NCBI RefSeq assembly: GCF_041675725.1
Contig: NZ_JBAYTI010000003.1
Location: 1-64,000, forward strand
Reading direction: 5' to 3'
DNA: 64,000 nt
Origin: Castellaniella sp041675725
Lineage (GTDB): Bacteria; Pseudomonadota; Gammaproteobacteria; Burkholderiales; Burkholderiaceae_B
Below are positions 9,235 through 18,588 of the stretch, piece after piece (the first letter of the stretch is position 1; every line of letters begins with the position of its first letter). The translations under genes were made by a program, and so were the position numbers. A model generated the notes under the pieces. That model did no database searches. It was not told the DNA's origin and saw nothing but the letters and a program-made list of their open reading frames with translations.

Positions 9235-10434
9235 TCAGACCCGATCGCAGCGTATGGTGATGGGATGGTGGCGCAGGCCTTCGATGACTTCTTCGGTGAC
9301 TTCGCCATCGACATCGGTGATGGCATAACCGATCTTGCCGCGCGTCTGCAGTTGCTGGCTGACGATGTTCAGGCCGAACTCACCCATGAGGTTGCTGAGC
9401 GCGCCCATGGCCCCGGGCACGTTCTGGTGCACGTGAATGACGCGGGCCGTGCCGGCCTGCTCGTGGTAGGAGATCTCGGGGAAATTGACGGCGCCCTTGG
9501 TCGTGCCGCTATTCAGGTACAACTTGAGCTTTTCGGCCACTTCGCGCCCGATATTTTCCTGGGACTCTTGCGTACTGCCGCCGATGTGGGGCGTGAGAAT
9601 CACGTTATGCATGCCGCGCAGCGGGCTGTCGAGCGCCTCGTCGCGGCTCTTGGGCTCGGTGGGGAACACGTCGATGGCGGCACCCGACAGATGCCCCGAC
9701 TTGAGCGCCCGATGCAAGGCGGTGATGTCGACCACCGTGCCCCGCGAAGCATTGATGAGTATGCTGCCAGGGCGCATGGCCGCAATGGCCTCGGCATCGA
9801 TGAGATTGGCCGTTTCCCTGCCCCCGGGCACGTGCAGGGTGACCACGTCGGCCTGGCCCAGGAACTTCTTGAGGGACGTGGTGGCATGGGCATTGCCCAG
9901 CGGCAGCTTGGTGTCGATGTCGTGATACAGCACCCGCATGCCCAGGGCTTCCGCCAGGATGCCCACCTGCGTGCCGATGTTGCCGTAGCCAATGATGCCC
10001 AGGGTCTTGCCACGCGCCTCGTAGGCGCCCTCGGCGGTCTTGTCCCAGAACCCCTCGTGCACGCGGGCGTTTTTCTCGGGGATCCGCCGCAAGAGCAGGA
10101 TGGCCTCGCCCAGGACCATTTCGGCCACCGAGCGCGTGTTGGAAAATGGCGCGTTGAAGACCGGCACCCCCTGCAGGGCAGCCGTTTCGAGATCGACCTG
10201 GTTGGTACCGATGCAGAAGCAGCCAATGGCACGCAATTCGGACAGGCGGGAGAGGACGTCCTGATCCAGTTGTGTACGCGAACGGATGCCCACGACTTCG
10301 GCCCCCTGCAGGGCCTCGAGCAAGGCCGGGCCGCTGAGCGCCCCGGTATGTGTGACCACGTCGTCGAAGCCCGCTGCAGTGAAGACCTCTTTGGCGCTGG
10401 CGTGGATGTTCTCGAACAGCACGATGCGTGACAT
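9235..10434 (-). CDS. serA: D-3-phosphoglycerate dehydrogenase with ACT domain
   Basis: A 399-residue NAD-dependent enzyme oxidising 3-phosphoglycerate to 3-phosphohydroxypyruvate, the first step of serine synthesis. The Rossmann motif is GIIGYGNIG, the 2-hydroxyacid dehydrogenase signatures LHVPGGRETANLI and RPGSILINASRG follow, and the catalytic His is in TPHIGGSTQESQ. A C-terminal ACT domain (IHVHQNVPGAMGALSNL) is of the E. coli SerA type, which binds serine for feedback inhibition. The start is ATG at 10434 after AAGGGAAA; an ATG five codons earlier is possible. It is divergent from ovoA and probably a single-gene unit. Confidence 0.95.
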   Translation of the reverse strand: MSRIVLFENIHASAKEVFTAAGFDDVVTHTGALSGPALLEALQGAEVVGIRSRTQLDQDVLSRLSELRAIGCFCIGTNQVDLETAALQGVPVFNAPFSNTRSVAEMVLGEAILLLRRIPEKNARVHEGFWDKTAEGAYEARGKTLGIIGYGNIGTQVGILAEALGMRVLYHDIDTKLPLGNAHATTSLKKFLGQADVVTLHVPGGRETANLIDAEAIAAMRPGSILINASRGTVVDITALHRALKSGHLSGAAIDVFPTEPKSRDEALDSPLRGMHNVILTPHIGGSTQESQENIGREVAEKLKLYLNSGTTKGAVNFPEISYHEQAGTARVIHVHQNVPGAMGALSNLMGEFGLNIVSQQLQTRGKIGYAITDVDGEVTEEVIEGLRHHPITIRCDRV

Positions 10435-10593
10435 GATTTCCCTTTTCATGCAAAGCGTCTATTGTCCGATATTTTTCTGTCCCGCGTAAGGGTCATCCCG
10501 AATTGCCCATTCTGGCAGCATCATTTTCCACGTGATGAAAAAAGGATCGTGTTAGCCTATGCGAGTTGACTTCGCATCCGATTCCGGCCCTCC

Positions 10594-12753
10594 ATGACCC
10601 AGAGCACCCCGCTTTCCCATTCCACGCACCCCGCATCCGCCCCTGCCGTACCGTTTGCGCGCACCCCCAATCTGGCCGAACCGGACACCGGCCGGCTGCG
10701 GGCCGCACTGCGCAACTATTTCGTCGAAACGTTCGATCGCTATGAATCATTGTTCGACTGCCTGGCCGACGGCGATGCGGCCTGGGTCGTCAAACCCATT
10801 TCCCTGCGCCATCCGCTGATCTTCTATTTCGGCCACACTGCCACGTTTTTCGTCAACAAGCTCATGCTCACGCGCATGATCAATACGCGCATCGATCAGC
10901 ACATGGAGTCGATCTTCGCCGTCGGGGTCGATGAAATGAGCTGGGACGACCTGGACGACAGCCACTACGACTGGCCGACCGTCGCCCAGGTGCGCGCCTA
11001 CCGCGACCAGGTACGTACGCTGGTACTGGGCCTGATCGACCACGCGCCGCTGCAATCCCCCATCAACTGGCAAAACCCATGGTGGGCGATCATCATGGGC
11101 ATCGAACACGAACGCATCCACCTCGAGACCTCTTCGGTGCTGATCCGGCAGCACGCGCTCCAGTATGTCCGCCCGGTGGCGGCCTGGGCGCCCCAGGCGG
11201 ACGACGGCCGCGAAGCCCCGCGTAACAGCCTGCTGCCGGTGCCGGCCGGCACGGTACGGATCGGCAAGCCATTCGACAGCCCACAGTATGGCTGGGACAA
11301 CGAATACGGCACGCACGAGGCCCAGGTCGAGGCCTTCGAGGCAAGCCGTTACCTGGTCAGCAACCGTGAGTTCCTCACGTTCGTCGAAGCCGGCGGCTAT
11401 CGCAATCAACGCGACTGGACCGAAGAAGGCCGGCAGTGGCTGGCCTACAGCCAGGCCGAACACCCCACGTTCTGGGTCAAGAAAACCCAGGGCTGGTTTC
11501 TGCGCCTGATGACCCAAGAAATCCCCATGCCCTGGTCCTGGCCGGTCGAAGTCAATTACCTGGAAGCCAAGGCCTTCTGCAACTGGAAGGCTGCCGAAAC
11601 CGGGCAGCCGGTGCGCCTGCCCACCGAAGACGAATGGTACCGGCTGTACGACCACACAGGCCGCAGTGATCCGGGCTCAGCGCCCTGTGATGCCAACCTG
11701 CACCTGGACCACGGCGCCTCTTCCTGCCCGGTCGACCAGCACGCCCATGGCGAATTCTTCGACGTGGTGGGCAACGTCTGGCAATGGACCGAAACCCCGA
11801 CCTACCCGTTCGATGGCTTCGACGTCCATCCCATCTACGATGATTTCACCACACCTACGTTCGATGGCCAGCACAACCTGATCAAAGGCGGGTCGTGGAT
11901 CGCCTGTGGCAACGAAGCCGTACGTGCGTCACGCTATGCCTTCCGGCGTCATTTCTTCCAGCATGCCGGCCTGCGCTACGTGGTGTCGCATGCACCGGCC
12001 GAAGCCCCGGCCGCCTATTACGAAACCGACAAGCTGCTCTCCGAATATGCCGAATTCCACTACGGTGACAGCTACTTCGACGTACCGAACTTCCCACGCA
12101 CCGTCGCGCAGTTGGCCATTCAGGCCATGGGCGGGCAACCCCGTCGCAGGGCCCTGGACCTGGGCTGCGCATCGGGGCGCGCCACGTTCGAACTCGCGCG
12201 CGCCTTCGAGCACGTCACCGGGGTAGACTTCTCGGCCCGCTTCATCAACCAGGGCGTGCAGCTGATGCAAAGCGGCCAGTTGCGCTATACCCTGGCCGAC
12301 GAGGGTGATCTGGTATCGTACAAGACCCGTACGCTGGCCGAGCTCGGGCTGCAAGACACGCTTGCACACGTCGAGTTCTTCCAGGGCGACGCGTGCAACC
12401 TCAAGCCGCAGTTCACAGACTACGATCTGGTGCTCGCAGCCAACCTGATCGACCGGCTCTACGACCCGGCCCGGTTCCTGGACACCATCCATGAGCGCAT
12501 CGTGGCCAACGGGCTGCTGGTCATTGCATCGCCCTACACCTGGCTCGAAGAGCACACCCCGCATTCGGCCTGGATCGGCGGCATCAAAAAAGACGGCGAA
12601 AGCTGGACGACGCTGGATGGCCTGCATGCCCACCTGGGCACGCACTTCGAACCCGTGGGCGAGCCCATCGACGTGCCGTTCGTGATCCGTGAAACGCGGC
12701 GCAAGTTCCAGCACACCTTGTCGCAACTGACCATCTGGCGGCGGCGCGGCTGA
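10594..12753 (+). CDS. ovoA: OvoA: 5-histidylcysteine sulfoxide synthase / mercaptohistidine methyltransferase
   Basis: A 719-residue three-domain protein. Residues about 35-190 are a DinB-like domain with the HX3HXE iron motif (HERIHLE, residues 172-178). Residues about 215-470 are an FGE-sulfatase domain (EVNYLEAKAFCNWKAA, VVGNVWQWTET, KGGSWIACG). Residues about 510-719 are a SAM methyltransferase (ALDLGCASGRATFELARAF). This architecture and length are those of OvoA, which joins cysteine to C5 of histidine and later N-methylates the 5-thiohistidine, yielding ovothiol A; EgtB of ergothioneine synthesis lacks the third domain. OvoB, the C-S lyase for the middle step, is not nearby. The start is uncertain because no clear ribosome site is seen. 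Confidence 0.93.
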   Translation: MTQSTPLSHSTHPASAPAVPFARTPNLAEPDTGRLRAALRNYFVETFDRYESLFDCLADGDAAWVVKPISLRHPLIFYFGHTATFFVNKLMLTRMINTRIDQHMESIFAVGVDEMSWDDLDDSHYDWPTVAQVRAYRDQVRTLVLGLIDHAPLQSPINWQNPWWAIIMGIEHERIHLETSSVLIRQHALQYVRPVAAWAPQADDGREAPRNSLLPVPAGTVRIGKPFDSPQYGWDNEYGTHEAQVEAFEASRYLVSNREFLTFVEAGGYRNQRDWTEEGRQWLAYSQAEHPTFWVKKTQGWFLRLMTQEIPMPWSWPVEVNYLEAKAFCNWKAAETGQPVRLPTEDEWYRLYDHTGRSDPGSAPCDANLHLDHGASSCPVDQHAHGEFFDVVGNVWQWTETPTYPFDGFDVHPIYDDFTTPTFDGQHNLIKGGSWIACGNEAVRASRYAFRRHFFQHAGLRYVVSHAPAEAPAAYYETDKLLSEYAEFHYGDSYFDVPNFPRTVAQLAIQAMGGQPRRRALDLGCASGRATFELARAFEHVTGVDFSARFINQGVQLMQSGQLRYTLADEGDLVSYKTRTLAELGLQDTLAHVEFFQGDACNLKPQFTDYDLVLAANLIDRLYDPARFLDTIHERIVANGLLVIASPYTWLEEHTPHSAWIGGIKKDGESWTTLDGLHAHLGTHFEPVGEPIDVPFVIRETRRKFQHTLSQLTIWRRRG

Positions 12754-12823
12754 CCAACCCCGAGCACGTGTCGGGCGGGACGTGTCGGCCCCCCACCGGC
12801 CGCCCGGGCTGTCAGGCCTGTGG

Positions 12824-15667
12824 CTATGCGTTGGCGTTCCGTAGGAACTGTTCGAAGGCTTCGGGTGCCAGGGGCCGGCTGTAATAATACCCCTGCACCA
12901 TGTCGCAGCCATGCGCCAGCACGAATTCGAGCTGGGTGGCGTTGCTCACCCCTTCAGCGATCGTCTGCATGCCCAGGCTCTGAGCCATGCGGATGATCGT
13001 ACTGGCGATCACCTTGTCGTCGGCATCCGTCTCCAGGTTGCGCACAAAACTGCGATCGACCTTGAGGATATGGAACCGCAGCTGTTTCAGATAGCTGAGC
13101 GACGAATAACCTGTGCCGAAGTCGTCGATGGCCAGGCGCACCCCCATGGCGGACAAGGCGTCTACCTGGCGCTTGATGAATTCCGTCGTTCGCATGGCAG
13201 CCGCTTCGGTGAGTTCGAGCGTCAGGCGGTCAGCCGGCACCTGTGCCTGCTCTAGTGCCTCGCGAACCCATTCGGGAAACGCGCCCTGCTGGAACTGCAC
13301 GACTGAAAAATTGATGGCGACGTTGAGATCCGTGAACCCGGCGGCCCGCCAGGCCGCCAGCTGGCGCACCGCCGACTGCAGCACCCAGTGGCCGATCGAG
13401 ACGATCAGCCCGGTGGCCTCGGCGATGGGGATGAATTCGTCAGGCGGCACATAGCCCCACTCGGACTTCCAGCGCAGCAGGGCTTCGGCCCCCACCACGC
13501 GTTCATCGGCCAGGGAAATCACAGGCTGATACACCAGGCTGAGCTCGCCGCGCGCAATGGCACCGCGCAGCGCCCCGCCCAATGCCAGCTGGCGCTCTGA
13601 CTGGACCTGCATTTCGGCCATGAAAAACGAGATATGGTTATAGCCCTGCCGCTTGACGCGATTCACCGCGGCTTCGGCCTGCCCCAGCAGCGCATCGAAT
13701 TCGCGGGCGTCTTCGGGGCACAGGGCGATGCCGATCGACAGCGTCAGCGAGACGGACTGCCCAGCCACGTCGACGGGATGGCCCATGGCCTCTTGCAGCA
13801 GGCGCGCCCGGGCCAGCGCCTCTTCTTGCCCGACGTCGTGCAGGAGCATGAGAAAGTCATCACCCGACATGCGCACCAGCATGTCGCGGCCTTGCAGGCC
13901 CACGTGCAGCCGCCGCGCCACCGCGACCAGCAAATGGTTGCCGGCCTCATGGCCCAGCGCATCGTTGACCCCCTTGAACTGATCCAGGTCGATCCAGAAC
14001 AAGGCCAGATGCTGGCTGAAGCGCGCCGACGCGTCATAACGCTCGCGCATCAGCAGCAGGTTGGGCAGGCCGGTGAGCTGATCGTACAGGGAGAGCTCAC
14101 GGATCCGTTGCGCCGCCTGGTGTTTTTCGGTGATGTCTTCCAGATGCGCCATGTAGCCCGAAACCAGGCCGACAGAATTGCGGATGGGAAACACCTTGGT
14201 GTCGAGGATGCGTCGCTCTTGACCCTGGAACACCAAGACCAGTTCACCAGCCCAGTGGGTTCCCTGCCGCATGGCTGATTCGAGGCTCTTCCAGACCGTG
14301 GGCGCCGTGTCCGATTCGAGCAGCTTGAGCGGATTCTTGCCCAGCAGCGCGTGTGGCGCCCTACCAAAGAACCGGGCGTACGCCGCATTACACAACTGGA
14401 TGTGATATGCCGTATCGACCACGACGAACGGCAGCGGGCTTTGCATGACCCCGCGGCGCAACGTGGCCAGCACCTCTTCATCGCGCAGGCGCCGCGTGAT
14501 GTCGCGTGAAATGACGATGAACCGCTCGGCGCCCGGGCGCGTGTCCGGCCGCGGCGCAACCGACAGCTCGAAACTGTGCATCCGGCCCTCGACCAGCAGG
14601 CCGACGATCTTGCCATGCGATACCCCGTGCGCTCTGGCTTCCTGCAGCGCATCGCGCACGGTCTGGCTGTCGGACTCGGAGAGGACGCCCTCGAGGGTTC
14701 TGCCCAGGAGACCATTTGGCCCCACTGGCAAGCCCGGTGCCTCGTCGTGCTGATAAAACTGCAGGCAGCGGCCGTCGGCATCGAGCTCGAGGACCCAGTC
14801 GGGCAGAGCGTGCAAAGTGGCCAGCATCTCGCTGCGCGATTGCCGTAAATCGGCGTAGGGACACAGCACGGTCTCCACGAAAATGGCGTGATACAGAAAC
14901 AGGAATGCGAGCACCTTGTAGCTGTGGCCAATGAACATCCAGACATCCGACACATCCGTATACCGGGTGAAGAAATACTCGCTCTGCATCATGATGAAGG
15001 CCGCCGCAAACAGGCCACTGGCATTGAAACTGCGTGGTTCCCGCAAACGGACAAACAAGCGCAGCGCAGCCAGGCCGTACAGCGCCATGAGCACGTACTC
15101 GGCTATGATCTTGAAACGTGTCAGCCCTTTGCCCGGCACGAAGAAACGCGGCAGGACGTCCGGATCCCGAAAATACAGCCAGGCAGAGGACCCGACCAGC
15201 GCGAGCACCAGCAGGCTGCACCAGAACAGGGTATGAGCCGACCCCGTGATGCGCCAGGGCACGAACGCGACGCACAACAGCGCCACCCCCCCAAAGAGGC
15301 GGCCCAGCAACCAGAAGTAGATCGACTTGTTCGAATTGCCAGGCGTGATGAAATCCGGCATGCCATGCAAGGACAGCATGTGCAGCAGATCGAATACGCC
15401 CACCCCCAGAAACAGGCTCGCCAGCAATACCAGGTTGAGTGCGGGTTGCTCGCGGCGCACACTGCACACCAGGCCGTAGATCATGACCGAGACACTGACC
15501 GACAGCACCTCGAACGTGATATGCCAGGGGAGCGACAGGACCCCCGAGAACCTGTTCGACAGGTTGATCGAAGCGCTCAGCAGGAGACCCACCAGCAAGA
15601 AGGCGCTGATGGCTAAAGCACGGCGGGCCTCGGGTTGATGGCTCGGGTGGATTTGCATGTACGGCAT
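12824..15667 (-). CDS. Membrane sensor with MASE3, PAS, degenerate GGDEF and EAL domains
   Basis: About 947 residues. The N-terminal third has seven to eight membrane segments with DLLHMLSLHGMPDF and related features of MASE3 sensors; two PAS-like regions follow, then GGDEF and EAL domains. The GGDEF signature is changed to SGDDF, so cyclase activity is doubtful. The EAL domain keeps EALLRW, NFS, ELTE, DDFGTGYSS, KVDRSF, AEGV and QGYYYS, so it should be an active c-di-GMP phosphodiesterase controlled by a membrane signal. The ligand is unknown. Start candidates are ATG 15667, ATG 15658 and GTG 15736; none has a strong ribosome site. Confidence 0.88.
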   Translation of the reverse strand: MPYMQIHPSHQPEARRALAISAFLLVGLLLSASINLSNRFSGVLSLPWHITFEVLSVSVSVMIYGLVCSVRREQPALNLVLLASLFLGVGVFDLLHMLSLHGMPDFITPGNSNKSIYFWLLGRLFGGVALLCVAFVPWRITGSAHTLFWCSLLVLALVGSSAWLYFRDPDVLPRFFVPGKGLTRFKIIAEYVLMALYGLAALRLFVRLREPRSFNASGLFAAAFIMMQSEYFFTRYTDVSDVWMFIGHSYKVLAFLFLYHAIFVETVLCPYADLRQSRSEMLATLHALPDWVLELDADGRCLQFYQHDEAPGLPVGPNGLLGRTLEGVLSESDSQTVRDALQEARAHGVSHGKIVGLLVEGRMHSFELSVAPRPDTRPGAERFIVISRDITRRLRDEEVLATLRRGVMQSPLPFVVVDTAYHIQLCNAAYARFFGRAPHALLGKNPLKLLESDTAPTVWKSLESAMRQGTHWAGELVLVFQGQERRILDTKVFPIRNSVGLVSGYMAHLEDITEKHQAAQRIRELSLYDQLTGLPNLLLMRERYDASARFSQHLALFWIDLDQFKGVNDALGHEAGNHLLVAVARRLHVGLQGRDMLVRMSGDDFLMLLHDVGQEEALARARLLQEAMGHPVDVAGQSVSLTLSIGIALCPEDAREFDALLGQAEAAVNRVKRQGYNHISFFMAEMQVQSERQLALGGALRGAIARGELSLVYQPVISLADERVVGAEALLRWKSEWGYVPPDEFIPIAEATGLIVSIGHWVLQSAVRQLAAWRAAGFTDLNVAINFSVVQFQQGAFPEWVREALEQAQVPADRLTLELTEAAAMRTTEFIKRQVDALSAMGVRLAIDDFGTGYSSLSYLKQLRFHILKVDRSFVRNLETDADDKVIASTIIRMAQSLGMQTIAEGVSNATQLEFVLAHGCDMVQGYYYSRPLAPEAFEQFLRNANA

Positions 15668-15702
15668 GGTCTTGGGTTTGGAGCACTGTACCGCAAAACC
15701 CC

Positions 15703-15756
15703 GCCTGTTGGACAGGCTATCGGACCCAACCGACACGCGGGGCCAGCGCCCCCGCG
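15703..15756 (-). terminator. Two hairpins after the EamA gene
   Basis: Downstream of the transporter stop the minus strand can form CGCGGGG/CCCCGCG (15736-15742 with 15750-15756) and then GCCTGT/ACAGGC (15703-15708 with 15712-15717), the latter followed by GGGGTTTT. This is a plausible transcript end for the EamA gene, and the short T-run makes the second stem the better candidate. If the next gene starts at GTG 15736, they would fall inside its 5' part. Confidence 0.4.
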
Positions 15757-15761
15757 GGTGT

Positions 15762-16673
15762 TCAGGAAGTGCGCGGCTGCACCGGTGCGAGCGCAGTCAG
15801 CCTGGCCCCGGCCACACAGGCCACCACGAATGCGGTCACCCACAGCATGAGGGCGGTGACCGGCTCGCCCAGCAGCCAGGCGGCCAGCAACAGCCCCAGA
15901 AACGGCTGCAGAAGCTGCAGCTGGCCCACGGCCGCGATCCCCCCTTGCGCCAGGCCCTTGTACCAAAAAATGAACCCGACCAGCATGCTGAAAATCGCCA
16001 CGTACAGCCAACCCACCCAGGCGGAAAGCGGCACTGCGGCAGGATCTGCAGGCAGCCACACGAAGGCGAGCGGCACACTCAGTGGCAGGGATACCACCAG
16101 CACCCAGCAAATGACCTGCCAGGACCCCAGCCGACGCGCCAGGCGCCCGCCCTCGGCATAGCCATACCCGCAGCTGAGGATCGCCAGCACCATGAGGCCG
16201 TCAGCCCACAGGACCCCCGAACCGTCTTGGCTGAACGCAAAACCGACGACCGCCAGCGCCCCCAGCACGGCAAAGGCCCAAAAAGCACGCGAAGGCCTTT
16301 CCTGGGCCAGCCAGGCCCCGAAGAGCGCGGTCGTCATGGGCAGCAGACCCACGAACACCAGCGAATGCGCCGACGTGATGGATTGCAGGGCCAGTGCGGT
16401 AAAGAGGGGAAACCCCAGGACCACGCCCAGCGCCACCAGTATCAGCCGCGACCAGTCGCCCGGCGCAGGATAGGCTTGATACGTCTGCCGGCCAGGGCGG
16501 CGCGCGGCAAACGCCAGCATCAGGGCGGCGAGCACGCCCGCCAGCGCCGCACGCCCTGCCGTCACGAACAGCGGATCCAACCCCAGCACCGCGACCCGGG
16601 TCGCCGGCAAAGAACCGCTGAAGATGGCCATGCCGATGAAACCATTGAGCCAGCCGCGCGAAGTTGGAGTCAT
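15762..16673 (-). CDS. EamA/DMT-family transporter
   Basis: A 303-residue protein with about ten hydrophobic segments in two EamA-type halves (GFIGMAIFSGSLPATRVAV, TSAHSLVFVGLLPMTTALFGAWLAQE; second half ending QLQLLQPFLGLLLAAWLLGEPVT). EamA proteins are mostly exporters of amino acids or other metabolites; the substrate cannot be read from sequence. It is divergent from ung with only about 30 bases between the starts, so the two promoters must overlap or lie inside the genes. Confidence 0.85.
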   Translation of the reverse strand: MTPTSRGWLNGFIGMAIFSGSLPATRVAVLGLDPLFVTAGRAALAGVLAALMLAFAARRPGRQTYQAYPAPGDWSRLILVALGVVLGFPLFTALALQSITSAHSLVFVGLLPMTTALFGAWLAQERPSRAFWAFAVLGALAVVGFAFSQDGSGVLWADGLMVLAILSCGYGYAEGGRLARRLGSWQVICWVLVVSLPLSVPLAFVWLPADPAAVPLSAWVGWLYVAIFSMLVGFIFWYKGLAQGGIAAVGQLQLLQPFLGLLLAAWLLGEPVTALMLWVTAFVVACVAGARLTALAPVQPRTS

Positions 16674-16705
16674 GACGTGTTCCCGATGTGATAACTTTCA
16701 GTGTA

Positions 16706-17476
16706 ATGGAAAACCCGACTCTCGCATCCATGGCGCCCGTGTACTCTCAGAACGACATCCAAAATGCCTACCAAGGCCCTCTGTTCGACCAAATCGCCGC
16801 CCTGCCGCCGGCCTGGCAGGCGGCCCTGGCCGCGCCCCACGTGCACAAGGTGCTGTGCGAGCTCGACACCATGCTGCGCCGGCGCCTGGAGCAGGGGGCG
16901 GTGATCTTTCCCCTGAGACCCTTCAGGGCGCTACTCGAGACGGCGCCCGAGCACGTGCAGGTCGTGATCGTCGGCCAGGACCCCTACCACGGCCCCAACC
17001 AGGCTCAGGGCCTGGCTTTTTCGGTGCCGAACTTCTGCCCGGCGCCGCCCAGCCTGCGCAATATATTCAAAGAATTGGCGCAAGAATACGGTCCGCCGCC
17101 GGCCCCCCCAAAAAACAGCCTGGTCCGCTGGGCGCGGCAAGGTGTGCTGCTATTGAATACGTCGCTGACGGTCGAAGCCCACCAGCCCGCCTCCCATGCC
17201 CGCAAGGGCTGGGAGCACGTGACCGATGCGCTCATCATGCGGGTCCTCCAGGAGCCGCGCCCCAAGGTGCTGATGCTCTGGGGCAGCCATGCCCAGGCAC
17301 GGCGCGCATTGCTGGATCTGCAGCCTCCGGCCGGGCCAGTCCAGGTATTGCTCGCGAATCATCCATCGCCCCTCTCGGCGCAGCGCCCGCCGCGCCCTTT
17401 CCTGGGTTGCGGGCATTTCAAGCGGGCCAATGACTGGCTCCAGGCTCAAGGTGAAGCGGGCATCCAATGGATGTAA
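16706..17476 (+). CDS. ung: Uracil-DNA glycosylase
   Basis: A 256-residue family 1 UDG that removes uracil from DNA. The water-activating loop GQDPYHG and the minor-groove HPSPLS motif are intact, along with NSLVRWARQGVLLLNTSLTVE. ATG at 16706 is the chosen start; GTG at 16688 and ATG at 16730 are alternatives. Residues before about 15 are not conserved in the family. The 3' end overlaps azlC by 10 bases, so the two are probably co-transcribed. Confidence 0.95.
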   Translation: MENPTLASMAPVYSQNDIQNAYQGPLFDQIAALPPAWQAALAAPHVHKVLCELDTMLRRRLEQGAVIFPLRPFRALLETAPEHVQVVIVGQDPYHGPNQAQGLAFSVPNFCPAPPSLRNIFKELAQEYGPPPAPPKNSLVRWARQGVLLLNTSLTVEAHQPASHARKGWEHVTDALIMRVLQEPRPKVLMLWGSHAQARRALLDLQPPAGPVQVLLANHPSPLSAQRPPRPFLGCGHFKRANDWLQAQGEAGIQWM

Positions 17477-18243
17477 GGAAAGCGCCTGCGGCCCTGTCCC
17501 TTCCCAGCCTGAGCGCGCCCGTGGCCATGGGCTATATTCCATTGGGCGCGCTATTCGGTTTTCTGTTTGTCCAGGCGGGCGGGCCCCCCTGGCTGGCCGT
17601 GGCCTCCAGCATCCTGATCTACGCGGGCGCCGCGCAATTCATGATGATTCCCATGCTGGCCGCCGGCCTGCCACTGAGCACCATCGGGCTGGCCACGCTG
17701 GTATTGAATCTGCGCCACGTCTTCTATGGCCTGTCGCTGCTGAACACCTTGCCCGCACATCGCTGGTCGCGCTGGTACGTGATTTTTTCTCTCACCGATG
17801 AAACGTATTCGGTGCTGACCGCCCTGCCCGCCGAATTGCGTGTACAGCGCATGACGCTGCTCAGCGCCCTGAATCAGGGCTGGTGGGTGCTGGGCACCCT
17901 CCTGGGCGCGGTGTTGGGGCGCCAGGTCGAGTGGGGCCTGAGCGGGCTGGATTTCGTGCTGGCCGCCTTGTTTGCGGTGCTCGCCGTGGAACAATGGCGC
18001 GCCCGGCGCGATGCCTTCCCCATTTGGGTGGCCGTGATCGCCTGGGGGATTGCGCAAGCCGTGTGGCCTGCCCAAGCACTGGCCATCGCCATCGGCCTGA
18101 GCCTGGTGGCGGTCGCCGTCAGGCCAGGCCCCGGTCCGGACAACCAGGCCCGGCCCCCCGTCAGCCAGACTCCCACCAGCCAGACTCCCACCAGCCAGAC
18201 CCCCACGAGCCAGACCCCCACGAGCGAGCCCCCCAATCGATGA
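17467..18243 (+). CDS. azlC: AzlC-type branched-chain amino acid exporter, large subunit
   Basis: A 258-residue membrane protein of the AzlC family, which with the small AzlD exports branched-chain amino acids. Family features are GYIPLGALFGFLF, ILIYAGAAQFMMIP, LVLNLRHVFYGLSL and SLTDETYSV. The last 35 residues depart from the family: a proline-rich tail of four SQTPT units encoded by a 15-bp tandem repeat. The start overlaps ung and the stop overlaps the azlD start (ATGA), indicating translational coupling. Confidence 0.9.
   Translation: MDVRKAPAALSLPSLSAPVAMGYIPLGALFGFLFVQAGGPPWLAVASSILIYAGAAQFMMIPMLAAGLPLSTIGLATLVLNLRHVFYGLSLLNTLPAHRWSRWYVIFSLTDETYSVLTALPAELRVQRMTLLSALNQGWWVLGTLLGAVLGRQVEWGLSGLDFVLAALFAVLAVEQWRARRDAFPIWVAVIAWGIAQAVWPAQALAIAIGLSLVAVAVRPGPGPDNQARPPVSQTPTSQTPTSQTPTSQTPTSEPPNR
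18163..18222 (+). repeat. 15-bp tandem repeat inside azlC
   Basis: Four copies of a 15-base unit: AGCCAGACTCCCACC twice, then AGCCAGACCCCCACG twice. They are in frame with azlC and encode repeated SQTPT. Because the unit is a multiple of three, copy-number change would lengthen or shorten the tail without breaking the frame. Confidence 0.95.
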
Positions 18244-18560
18244 ACGACGTCGTCTATCTGCTGGCCGCCATCGGCCTGATGGCCCTGATCACCTGGCTGC
18301 TGCGCGCCCTGCCCTTCATGGCGGGTCACTGGCTGCGCCACCATCCGCTGGTGCACAAACTCGGGGGCTCCCTACCCCTGGCGATCATGGTGCTGTTGCT
18401 GGTCGACACGGCCGCAAGCCAGGCACGCCACCACCCTGGCCTGCCATGGCCAGAATGCGCAGCCGTGGTGGTGGTCGTGCTGCTGCAATGGCGCCTGCGG
18501 CAAACGCTGCTGAGCATCGTGGCAGGGACGGCGACGTACATGCTGCTTCTCGGGCTGTAG
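18240..18560 (+). CDS. azlD: AzlD-type branched-chain amino acid exporter, small subunit
   Basis: A 106-residue protein with about four hydrophobic segments, the partner of AzlC. Family features are ALITWLLRALPFM near the N-terminus, a LGGSLPLAIMVLLLVD segment, and a final segment LLSIVAGTATYMLLL. The ATG at 18240 overlaps the azlC stop in ATGA. It converges on livM with 28 bases between stops; a weak GCCCC/GGGGC stem (18560-18564 with 18576-18580) lies between. Confidence 0.88.
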   Translation: MNDVVYLLAAIGLMALITWLLRALPFMAGHWLRHHPLVHKLGGSLPLAIMVLLLVDTAASQARHHPGLPWPECAAVVVVVLLQWRLRQTLLSIVAGTATYMLLLGL

Positions 18561-18588
18561 CCCCAGCCGATCCATGGGGCCTGTTGAT

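Noticed and set aside
18163..18222. CRISPR array
   Set aside because: The four 15-base units are directly adjacent with no spacers and are in frame within azlC.
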